From: DAOPZC01 sp035353175
Lineage (GTDB): Bacteria; Verrucomicrobiota; Kiritimatiellia; RFP12; UBA1067
Assembly: GCA_035353175.1 (NCBI GenBank)
Contig: DAOPZC010000010.1
Span: 28,593-92,592, forward strand
Direction of reading: 5' to 3'
DNA length: 64,000 nt
The position numbers were made by a program, and so were the translations under genes. Below the pieces are notes generated by a model, which made no database searches, was not told where the DNA came from, and saw nothing but the letters and a program-made list of their open reading frames with translations. How positions within the stretch are numbered: the first letter of the stretch is position 1; each line of letters begins with the position of its first letter. This document shows positions 45,047 to 53,213 of the stretch, one piece after another.

Positions 45047-45075
45047 TTGACAGCGCCCGCACTCTGTGCTATCTA
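45047..45075 (+). promoter_or_regulatory. Consensus promoter of the IclR/HzsA-related operon
   Basis: A perfect -35 TTGACA (45047-45052) and -10 TATCTA (45070-45075) are spaced by exactly 17 bases. Transcription would begin near 45082, inside an imperfect palindrome CCAGTTAATTGATTGG (45081-45096), a natural site for autoregulation by the IclR product. Confidence 0.7.
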
Positions 45076-45104
45076 TGGAACCAGTTAATTGATTGGAACT
45101 CACG

Positions 45105-45911
45105 ATGAAGCACGACGGCGAGGACTCACTCAAGGACGGCGGGGTTCCCAACCTCATCCGCGGGCTCGTCGCTCTCGAGCAGCTGGCCACGCATCCGCAG
45201 GGGCTGCTGGCGGCCGAGCTCGCGCGCCTGCTCAGCGCACCAAAGAACAGCATGGGGCGCATCCTGTCCGCCATGATGGAGCTGGGCTTCGTGATGAAGG
45301 GCCCCGCGGACAACCGCTACCGCGTGACCCGCAAGCTGCTGCACCTCGGCAGCGCCAGCCTGGGCGAACGTCATCTGGTCAGCGAGGCGCTCGAAGAGAT
45401 GTACGCCGTGCGCGACCTGCTGGACGAAACCATCCTGCTGAACATTCCGATGGGCGACCACGGCATCACCCTCGAGCAGGTCCCGCCGCGCAAGCCCATC
45501 CACATCCGCGTCGAGCCGGGCGCGCGCTTCGAGCTCTACAACACGGCCCCCGGCAAACTCTTCCTGGCCTTGATGCCGGCGGGCGGCGCCACCGCTTATC
45601 TCAGCCGGAACAAGATCGTCAAGAGCGCGCCGCAGACACTCAGGCGAGAGACGCTCAAAGCCCAGCTGCCGGTGATCCGTAAGCAGGGGTATTCCGTTGA
45701 CAGGGGCGAAGCGCTCGAGGGCTCGAACTGCGTTTCGGCGCCCATCCGCGACGCCAACGGGGCCTGCATCGGCGCCCTGACCGCCACCGGCTTCTCCGCG
45801 ACCGTGACGGAGAGCCGCATGCCCAAGATCGGTGCCGTCCTGGCCGCCGCCACCGAGCGGATCTCGCGGCGTCTGGGGTGGAACGGCGAGCCGGTCGCCA
45901 ACCGACAATAA
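45105..45911 (+). CDS. IclR-family transcriptional regulator
   Basis: A protein of 268 residues. The N-terminal winged helix-turn-helix (about 15-75: IRGLVALEQLATHPQGLLAAELARL) is followed by the IclR effector domain, with IHIRVEPGARFELYNTAPGKLFLA and the C-terminal GYSVDRGEALEGSNCVSAPI signature. IclR regulators, including the pectin regulator KdgR, bind small acids or sugar acids and control catabolic genes. Only a weak ribosome site precedes the ATG at 45105; a TTG at 45093 in frame is possible. It heads a unit with the HzsA-related gene 31 bp downstream. Confidence 0.92.
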   Translation: MKHDGEDSLKDGGVPNLIRGLVALEQLATHPQGLLAAELARLLSAPKNSMGRILSAMMELGFVMKGPADNRYRVTRKLLHLGSASLGERHLVSEALEEMYAVRDLLDETILLNIPMGDHGITLEQVPPRKPIHIRVEPGARFELYNTAPGKLFLALMPAGGATAYLSRNKIVKSAPQTLRRETLKAQLPVIRKQGYSVDRGEALEGSNCVSAPIRDANGACIGALTATGFSATVTESRMPKIGAVLAAATERISRRLGWNGEPVANRQ

Positions 45912-45941
45912 ACCGAATCGCACGGCCGCAAGAGGAAGTTC

Positions 45942-48920
45942 ATGAAAAACCTGCTCGCTCTCCTTTTCGCGACGTCACTTCTCTGCCCGCCCGCGCCGGC
46001 CGCGTTGCCCGATGTGCTTTTTTCGATCGGCAAGGACGACCAGAGCCCCGCCGAATTCGCCCTCGCCCAAGGCGCGGGCTGGCAGAAATACAAAACCGCC
46101 TTCGCTCTGCCGGTCGTCTTCACCGTCGGCATTTCAACGCCCGGCACCGCTTGGCCCTACATCCATCCCAACACGGCCGACACCTGGGCCGGCGGCAAAA
46201 CTCACCCCTTCACCGTGCGCTTCTCCCTGCCGGAGGCCCCCACCGGCGCGCTCACCTTCGTCGTCGGCCAGGTCAACGCGCTTTCCACCCCGACGCTGAT
46301 CCTCTCCGTGAACGGCAAAGAGGCCGGCCGCGCGGCCGCGCCCGCCGGCTCCGGCGACGCCTCGGGACTTGCCGAGGGACGGACGCAGCCCGGCCGCACG
46401 CTCTTCACCATCCCCGCCGCATTCTTCCGTCCGGGCGGCAACGAACTGTCCCTCACACTCGACAATGGCAGCTGGATCATCTACGACTACGTCATGCTCT
46501 GCGCAAAAGTGCCGGCCGCGTACGCGCCCCCCGACCTCGAGCCGCGCGCCGTGGCGCTCCGCTCCGGGGTCTACGGGCTCTTCAACGAGATCGTCTTTGC
46601 CACGCGCAACAACGTCAACGACGGACACTGGTACGCGAATTTCGGCTACTACTGCACCTCGCCCGAGCGCCGCACCCACGGCACGCAGGGCCGCCTCTGC
46701 GCATGGAACCTCCAGACCGGCGCGCTGCGCCTGCTGGTCGACGATCCCGACGGCGCGGTCCGCGACCCCTGCGTGAGCTACGACGCCAGAAAAATCGTCT
46801 TCGCCTACCGCCCCGCCGGCACGCTCCACTACCACCTTTACGAGATCGGCAGCGACGGCCGGGGACTGCGGCAGCTCACGGATGGCGGCTACGACGACAT
46901 CGAGCCCTGTTGGCTTCCGGACGGCGGCATCGTCTTCGTTTCCGGCCGCGCCCGGCGCTGGGTCAACTGCTGGCTCACGCAGGTCGCCACGGTCCACCGC
47001 TGCGACGCCGACGGCCGCAACGTCCGCATGCTCTCCGCCAACATCGAGCAGGACAACACGCCCTGGCCGCTGCCCGACGGACGCCTCCTCTACATGCGCT
47101 GGGAGTACGTCGACCGCAACCAGGTGAACTTTCACCACCTCTGGACCATGAACCCCGACGGCACACAGCACAGCGTTTTCTTCGGCAACCTGCATCCCGG
47201 CGGGCTCTTCATCGATGCCAAGCCGATGCCGCACAGCGACGACGTGCTGTTCATCGACTCGCCGGGCCACGGCAATGTCGAGCACAAGGGCTTTGTCGCG
47301 CGCGTTTCCGCCAAGCAGGGCCCCGACGCCCAGCAGAATCTGCGCCGCATCAGCAAGACCAACTCGTTCCGTGATCCGTGGGCCTTGGCAAACGACTTGT
47401 TTCTCGTCGCGCGCGACCGCGACCTCGTGCTCATGGATCACCTCGGCACCGAAAAGAATCTCTTCACGCTTCCGGAAGCCTTCACCAACTGCTGGCTGCA
47501 CGAGCCGCGCCCGATCCAGCCGCGCGAGCGCGAACCGCTCATCGCCGACAAGACCGACCCCGCCCAATCCAACGGCGTCTTCTTCCTCGAAAACGTCTAC
47601 GAGGGCCGCCAGATGGCCGGCGTCGCCAAGGGCACCGTCACGCGGCTGATGATCCTGGAGTCCCTGCCCAAGCCCATCAACTTCACCGGCGGCATGGACC
47701 CGCTCAGCTACGTCGGCACCTTCACCCTGCCGCGCGTGCTGGGCACCGTGCCCGTCGCGCCGGACGGCTCCGCACACTTCAGCGCACCCGCCCTGCGCCC
47801 GCTCTTCTTCGTGGCGCTCGACCGCCAAGGCCGCGCGGTCAAGCGCATGCAGAGCTTCACCCAGCTCATGCCCGGCGAGCGCCAGGGCTGCACCGGCTGC
47901 CACGAGCCGCGCACCAGCGCGCCGCGCCCCTACGCCGCCGGAACGGCCACCGCCGCGCGCCGCCGGCCCTCGGCAATCGACGCGTCGGACCGCGCCTTCG
48001 ACGTGCCCGACTTCCCGCGCCACGTCCAGCCCGTGCTCGACCGCCACTGCGTGCGCTGCCACAACCCCGACGACCGCAAAGGCGGGGTCGACCTCTGCGG
48101 CGACCGCGGCCCGATGTTCTCGATGGGCTATTACAACCTCGTCGCCTGGGGCCAGATCGCCGACGGCCGCAACTACGCCAAGAGCAACTACGCCCCCTAT
48201 GCGCTCGGGAGTGGCGGCAGCCCGCTCATGCGGAAGCTCGACGGTTCACACCACGGCGCCAAGCCCGCGCCGCAGGAGGTCGCCGCCGTCGCGCTCTGGC
48301 TCGACGCCAGCGCCCCCTACCCCGGCACCTACGCCGCGCTCGGCTGCGGCATGATCGGCGGCTACGAGCAGAACAAACAGGTGCTGGAAAACGACAAGGC
48401 GTGGCCCGATACCACCGCCGCGCAACCGGTCTTCGAGCAGCGTTGCGCCGCCTGCCACACCCACGACCGCAAACCGCTCCCGCGCCATCTGAGCGACGAG
48501 AACGGGCTCAGCTTCTGGGAGCCGAAGATGGACGATCCGCGCATCCGCGCGCACCGCCACAACCTCTTCGATCTGACGCGGCCCGAGAAGTCGCTCTTCC
48601 TGCGTGCGCCGCTCGCGCGGGAAGCGGGCGGCCTCGGCCTCTGCACTTCTGGGGGCGCGGACGGCCCGTCCGCAGTCTTCACCTCCACCTCCGACCCGGG
48701 CTACGCCGCGCTTTACGCCATGATCGACGCGGGCCGCCGGCGGCTCGACGCCATCAAGCGCTTCGACATGCCCGGCTTCCGGCCCCGCCCCGAGTACCTG
48801 CGCGAAATGAAGCGCTACGCCATCCTGCCCGAAGCCTTCGACATCGGAAAAGACCCCGTGGACACCTACGCCCTTGACCGCCAGTATTGGGACTCGTTCA
48901 TCTATCGGCCGCCAAAATAA
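45942..48920 (+). CDS. HzsA-related secreted multihaem protein with N-terminal lyase-type beta-sandwich
   Basis: A protein of 992 residues with a signal peptide (about 1-20). The N-terminal 170 residues resemble the C-terminal carbohydrate-binding sandwich of rhamnogalacturonan lyases (FSIGKDDQSPAEF ... FTVRFSLPEAPTGALTF ... ILSVNGKEAG). Next comes a TolB/WD-like propeller with D-x-x-P-x-[FWV]-x-P-D-G repeats. The C-terminal third matches the hydrazine-synthase-alpha-related family and has three C-x-x-C-H haem c motifs (CTGCH near 650, CVRCH near 703, CAACH near 835). A periplasmic or surface redox role is likely; hydrazine chemistry is not implied by family membership. AAGAGGA precedes the ATG. 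Confidence 0.8.
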   Translation: MKNLLALLFATSLLCPPAPAALPDVLFSIGKDDQSPAEFALAQGAGWQKYKTAFALPVVFTVGISTPGTAWPYIHPNTADTWAGGKTHPFTVRFSLPEAPTGALTFVVGQVNALSTPTLILSVNGKEAGRAAAPAGSGDASGLAEGRTQPGRTLFTIPAAFFRPGGNELSLTLDNGSWIIYDYVMLCAKVPAAYAPPDLEPRAVALRSGVYGLFNEIVFATRNNVNDGHWYANFGYYCTSPERRTHGTQGRLCAWNLQTGALRLLVDDPDGAVRDPCVSYDARKIVFAYRPAGTLHYHLYEIGSDGRGLRQLTDGGYDDIEPCWLPDGGIVFVSGRARRWVNCWLTQVATVHRCDADGRNVRMLSANIEQDNTPWPLPDGRLLYMRWEYVDRNQVNFHHLWTMNPDGTQHSVFFGNLHPGGLFIDAKPMPHSDDVLFIDSPGHGNVEHKGFVARVSAKQGPDAQQNLRRISKTNSFRDPWALANDLFLVARDRDLVLMDHLGTEKNLFTLPEAFTNCWLHEPRPIQPREREPLIADKTDPAQSNGVFFLENVYEGRQMAGVAKGTVTRLMILESLPKPINFTGGMDPLSYVGTFTLPRVLGTVPVAPDGSAHFSAPALRPLFFVALDRQGRAVKRMQSFTQLMPGERQGCTGCHEPRTSAPRPYAAGTATAARRRPSAIDASDRAFDVPDFPRHVQPVLDRHCVRCHNPDDRKGGVDLCGDRGPMFSMGYYNLVAWGQIADGRNYAKSNYAPYALGSGGSPLMRKLDGSHHGAKPAPQEVAAVALWLDASAPYPGTYAALGCGMIGGYEQNKQVLENDKAWPDTTAAQPVFEQRCAACHTHDRKPLPRHLSDENGLSFWEPKMDDPRIRAHRHNLFDLTRPEKSLFLRAPLAREAGGLGLCTSGGADGPSAVFTSTSDPGYAALYAMIDAGRRRLDAIKRFDMPGFRPRPEYLREMKRYAILPEAFDIGKDPVDTYALDRQYWDSFIYRPPK

Positions 48921-48968
48921 GGGCACAACGCCCCTTGGATCTCTTGTTTCTGCCATCAGGCCTCGACC

Positions 48969-49035
48969 TTGCGCAAAACGGCGCTTGTTTTTGCGCAAAC
49001 CCCAGTGGCGCGCGCCTCATTTCCGGTGCTATACT
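48969..49035 (+). promoter_or_regulatory. Direct-repeat operator 1 and -10 box before the first giant protein
   Basis: CGCAAAAC (48972-48979), 12 bases, TGCGCAA (48992-48998), then TATACT (49030-49035) 38 bases after the start of the second half-site. Both half-sites lie in the same direction with a 22-bp period. The hexamer in the usual -35 position is not consensus, which fits activator dependence. Confidence 0.65.
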
Positions 49036-49092
49036 GATTCTGCTGTTGTCGACTATATTCGTGCGGACCGTAATTATTTCAGGAGTAACGCC

Positions 49093-52000
49093 ATGACCTG
49101 CCAAACGTATGCCGGTTTGATACTGTGTGCGGTGCTGACCCTCTCTGCCCAAGGCGACACCCTTGTGGATGCCGGGCAGTCCCTCACTGTGACGAACGCC
49201 GAAGATCTGGGCTTCAGCAACCTCCAACTGGGCAGCGGCGCCACACTGGTGTTTTCGGGAGCGGCCGCAAGCCCCGCCGGGCTGAACGAGTACACGCACA
49301 CGGACGCCGGCGGTCTCGGCGTCCCTGGGGTCACCTCTTACGGCACATGGACCCGCTTCACAACCAACGCCTTCTGGGCCGGCACCAACATCTCGACGGC
49401 CTCCACCGAGTACATCTACACCGGCCGCTGGCTGATCCCGGCGGACGGGACCTACAGCGTCTACGAGCACATCGATGACGCCGCGCTGATCGCGATCGAC
49501 GGCCGCACGGTGCTGCAGAATGGCTCTTACAACACCGCCACGTGCGTGCGCGACATCGCGCTGACGGCGGGTTGGCACGACCTTGAGCTGCGCCTCTTCA
49601 ACAACGCCTTCGGCGGCGGCGTCATGTCCTCCAACCTGGCGAGTGGCCTGCTCTTCAGCCCCAGCAACGACCTGATCAGCGTCGCGAACCAGATCAACGC
49701 CTACCCGTTCGCCGACCCCGGCGACGGCAGCGTGCTGCGTCCCGTCCACAACGGAACGCTCTTCCAGAAAGTCTTCGTGGCGGAGAACGCGACCCTCGAC
49801 GTCACGGCCCAAGGACTGGACGTGCCGCTGGCCTTGACAGGCGGACTGCTGCCCGCCTACACCGCAGGCAGCGCCAAGCTCACCGTGACGGGAGGCCCCG
49901 GCGAGCTGCAGCTGGGCACTCCCAACCTCGGCGCGCAGTACACGCCGTACAACGCGGATATCGCCTTCACCGGTGTCAGCGACCCCGCCGGCGTCACGTT
50001 CCGAGACTTCTCGACCTTGATCACGGTTCCAACCTCCTGCGCCTGGCGCGTCGCCAACAACGCCACGGTCGCGCTTTACGGCACGAACCTGTTCGGCGCC
50101 GGCGACATCGTGCTCACCAACCACAACCTCTACCTTCTCTCGCCGTTCGCTGCCGCCCCCGAGTCCGTCATCCGCGTGCAAGGCACCAACCTGACCGCCG
50201 CCCTGAAGCCCTGTTCCCTGGACTCGAACGGCTGGTGGTCCGGCAGGTCCGCCACCCTCACCAACGACATCTCCCTCGAAGGCATCAATTCGACCGCCCT
50301 CTTTCCGATCAACGTCGACCTCGTGATGCAAGGCACGATCTCCGGCACGGGCACGGTCACCAAGACCGGCAACGCCCGCACCGAGATCCTCGAGCCCTGC
50401 ACCTTTGTCGGCCCGGTTTCCTGCTCCGACTTAGGCACCTTCGCCTTCCGCTCCAACACCGCGGGCCACTCCAACAACACCGTCACCGTCGGCGCGGGTG
50501 CGACGTTCGCGCTCTACCCGGCCGGTTACGGCACGGCCGACACGACCGCGTGGATCAAGACGCTGCGCGGCGGCGGCTCCTCCGGCAAGGTCTACGTCCC
50601 CGCCCGGCAGACCCTGACGGTGGACGCTTTAGAAGGCGCGCTGACGATCGAGGGCGGCGCGAACGCGATCGTGCACATCCACACGCTGGGCACGAACGCC
50701 GTGCTCTCGGTCACCGGACAGGCCGCCGTGCGCTTGGACGCAGCCGCACCGGGCGCCTCCCTGACCCTGGCCGGGCCGTCCACGCCGCTCTCCGTCACCG
50801 GCTCCGGCGTCGTGCTCGACGCGCTGACCCTGACCTCCGGCGCGGTGCCGGTCACGGGCGGCTTCACCGTCAACCTGCTGGGCGGCGGCGGCACGCTCCT
50901 CAAGCAGGGACCGGAGACGCTGCGGATCTACTTCAGCACCAACACTGCAGGCGTCAAGGTCGACCAGGGCCAGCTGGTGGTAGCGCCGCCCGCGCCCGAA
51001 ACCGTCCTCGGCGAACTCCCCGCGCTCTGGCTCGACGCCTCGGCCAGCAACGTCTTCACGCAGTACAAGAGCTATGCGTTCACCAACGGGTTCATCAACA
51101 TCGAACGCTGGAACGACTGCCGCCCGGGCGCGCCCTATTACGGCTACAACAGCCGCGGGAACGACAACCAACAGGTCTACCCCTACGTGATGACCGACAA
51201 CCAGAACGGCAAACCCGTGGTCTCCATGGGGTCCTACCAGCTCATTCTCTCCCCGCCCTACATCGGCCCAGAAGGTGGCGGCATCGAGGCCCGCCGCCTG
51301 CCGCTCTCCACCAATCTCTACCCGCAGTACGCGGTCATGATGTTCGGCAGCCAGCAGGGCGGCGGTGCGGCCGCCGTCGGCGGCGACCCGGCCTTCAACC
51401 GCGCCGGCTGGAGCTCCAACGACTTCCGCAATCCCGCCACGCCCATCCTGTCGAACGGAGCCTACCCCGTCTGGACCAACGGCGTCGCCGTGACCGCCAC
51501 CAACACCGGCTTCAGCGGCGGCTACCAGATCCTCTCCCTCAACACCAAAGGCCTGCTCGTCAACGCGCTCGGCTGGCGCACCGACAACACGACCGCCGGC
51601 GGACAGAACTATGGCGAAGTGCTGCTCTATACCAACGCGCTGACCACGCTCCAGCGCATGACGGCCGAAGCCTACCTCGCCGCCAAGTGGGGCCTCCCCT
51701 ACCCGTACGTCATGCCGCTCGCGACCGCCACCGTGGCCACCGGCGCCACCTTGGAAATGGGCGGGGCTTTCTCCGTCGGGGCCCTCTACGGCGCGGGCAG
51801 CCTGACCGTTTCCACCGCCTCAGCCTTCACGCTCGCGGGCTTCTTCACGGGCTCCGTGTCCCTCAGCGACGGATCCACGCTCGCCATCCCCGACCTGCCC
51901 GCGCCGCCCGGCGACGAGACGGTGCCCGCCTCTAGCCTGACCGGCTGGTATGACCCTTCGCTCACCAACCGCGTCGTGCTCGGCGGCGCCTACACGCCCT

Positions 52001-53085
52001 CGCGGCCTCTGAACGTCGCGGCGCTCTACGACCGCACCACCACCAGCCGCTATCTGCTCGGCACCTGCCCGACCGACATGAGCTTCGACCGTCGTCCCTT
52101 CCTGGCCGTCACCAACGGCCCGTGGGGCACGCCGCTCCACTGGCTCGACTACACCAACTACTACGGCGACAGCAACGGCAACACGCTGCGCATGTACCGG
52201 AATCCCGCCTTCATCGGCACCGCCGACACGGGCAATCTCACCCCCACCAACGTGCAAACCGGCTTCATCGTGCTCGACAGCTCGCGCGGCGGCGGCGTGC
52301 CCATCACCCGCAATGTCGACGCCAACCAAGTCTTCACCCGCAGCAACCCGCAGTCGGTCGCCTCGCCCATCTGGGGGTCCTCCACCGCCAGCGCGGTCAC
52401 GAACGGCCAGACCTTCCTCGACGGCGTCTCGGTCAACGGGTACGCGCGCGGCTACAACGGCACCCCCGAGCTGCTCTCCTTCGTCGCGACCAACGCCGTG
52501 CAGGCCGCCTTCTTCGGCTACTACGGCGGCGGCGACCCGGCGAACGGCAACAAAAACCGCGAGCGGCTGGGCGAGATCATCCTCTTCGAAACGGCGCTGA
52601 GCGACGGCACGCGCGCCGGCATCGAGGCCTACCTGATGAAGAAGTGGCTGGGCAAAGCCCGCGCCGGCTACAGCGACGCCACAGCCGCCACGGTCGCCGG
52701 CTCGGGCACCGTCACCGCCGCGTTGCCGCAGCAGCTGCCGGCCTTGTCCGAGACTTTCACCGGCACCGTCGCGCTGTCAGGCACGGCGTTCGATTTCACG
52801 CTCACCACCAATGCGGTCGGTGCCCACGTGGTGACGCCCTCGATCTCCGTCCCCGGCTCACTCGCCGTCGCGGCGGCAGGCACGGTTTATGTGCACTTCA
52901 CCGTCAAGCCGCCAGCCGGCACCTATCCGCTCATCACCTGTGGCGCGACCGCGGGCGAAGGGTTCGCCAACTGGGCACTCGCCACCGACGGGGACCTGCC
53001 GGCGGGAACCGTCTCGCTGAAGGAGACCGAGACCGCGCTGAGTCTCTCGGTCACGTCACCGGGCACGTTGTTCCTGCTGCAGTGA
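49093..53085 (+). CDS. Giant secreted PA14/LamG-like protein, paralogue 1
   Basis: A protein of 1330 residues with a signal peptide (about 1-22). Order: short beta segment; a PA14-like domain (about 60-190: YTGRWLIPADGTYSVYEHIDDAALIAIDG and TAGWHDLELRL); a beta-helix region (about 200-630); a LamG-like domain opening PALWLDASASNVFTQYKSYAF and ending with GEVLLYTNALTTLQRMTAEAYLAAKW (listed as landmarks); a second LamG-like domain ending GEIILFETALSDGTRAGIEAYLMKKW; a C-terminal beta domain ending GTLFLLQ. PA14 and LamG domains bind glycans, so a polysaccharide-binding surface protein is likely. AGGAG precedes the ATG. The last 460 bases are nearly copied in paralogue 2. Confidence 0.8.
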   Translation: MTCQTYAGLILCAVLTLSAQGDTLVDAGQSLTVTNAEDLGFSNLQLGSGATLVFSGAAASPAGLNEYTHTDAGGLGVPGVTSYGTWTRFTTNAFWAGTNISTASTEYIYTGRWLIPADGTYSVYEHIDDAALIAIDGRTVLQNGSYNTATCVRDIALTAGWHDLELRLFNNAFGGGVMSSNLASGLLFSPSNDLISVANQINAYPFADPGDGSVLRPVHNGTLFQKVFVAENATLDVTAQGLDVPLALTGGLLPAYTAGSAKLTVTGGPGELQLGTPNLGAQYTPYNADIAFTGVSDPAGVTFRDFSTLITVPTSCAWRVANNATVALYGTNLFGAGDIVLTNHNLYLLSPFAAAPESVIRVQGTNLTAALKPCSLDSNGWWSGRSATLTNDISLEGINSTALFPINVDLVMQGTISGTGTVTKTGNARTEILEPCTFVGPVSCSDLGTFAFRSNTAGHSNNTVTVGAGATFALYPAGYGTADTTAWIKTLRGGGSSGKVYVPARQTLTVDALEGALTIEGGANAIVHIHTLGTNAVLSVTGQAAVRLDAAAPGASLTLAGPSTPLSVTGSGVVLDALTLTSGAVPVTGGFTVNLLGGGGTLLKQGPETLRIYFSTNTAGVKVDQGQLVVAPPAPETVLGELPALWLDASASNVFTQYKSYAFTNGFINIERWNDCRPGAPYYGYNSRGNDNQQVYPYVMTDNQNGKPVVSMGSYQLILSPPYIGPEGGGIEARRLPLSTNLYPQYAVMMFGSQQGGGAAAVGGDPAFNRAGWSSNDFRNPATPILSNGAYPVWTNGVAVTATNTGFSGGYQILSLNTKGLLVNALGWRTDNTTAGGQNYGEVLLYTNALTTLQRMTAEAYLAAKWGLPYPYVMPLATATVATGATLEMGGAFSVGALYGAGSLTVSTASAFTLAGFFTGSVSLSDGSTLAIPDLPAPPGDETVPASSLTGWYDPSLTNRVVLGGAYTPSRPLNVAALYDRTTTSRYLLGTCPTDMSFDRRPFLAVTNGPWGTPLHWLDYTNYYGDSNGNTLRMYRNPAFIGTADTGNLTPTNVQTGFIVLDSSRGGGVPITRNVDANQVFTRSNPQSVASPIWGSSTASAVTNGQTFLDGVSVNGYARGYNGTPELLSFVATNAVQAAFFGYYGGGDPANGNKNRERLGEIILFETALSDGTRAGIEAYLMKKWLGKARAGYSDATAATVAGSGTVTAALPQQLPALSETFTGTVALSGTAFDFTLTTNAVGAHVVTPSISVPGSLAVAAAGTVYVHFTVKPPAGTYPLITCGATAGEGFANWALATDGDLPAGTVSLKETETALSLSVTSPGTLFLLQ

Positions 53086-53099
53086 CGGTAACGGCCCTT

Positions 53100-53161
53100 C
53101 GCAAAACCGATAGTTTTTTTGCGCAATCCGAATGGTTTGAACGAACCATACGTGTTACATT
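53100..53161 (+). promoter_or_regulatory. Direct-repeat operator 2 before the second giant protein
   Basis: CGCAAAAC (53100-53107), 12 bases, TGCGCAA (53120-53126), with a weak -10 candidate TACATT (53156-53161). Spacing between half-sites is identical to operators 1 and 3. Confidence 0.6.
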
Positions 53162-53213
53162 TATTTCCATAGTTTAATGTTTTTGAATTTCGCATGGCGG
53201 ATTTGGAGCGCAC

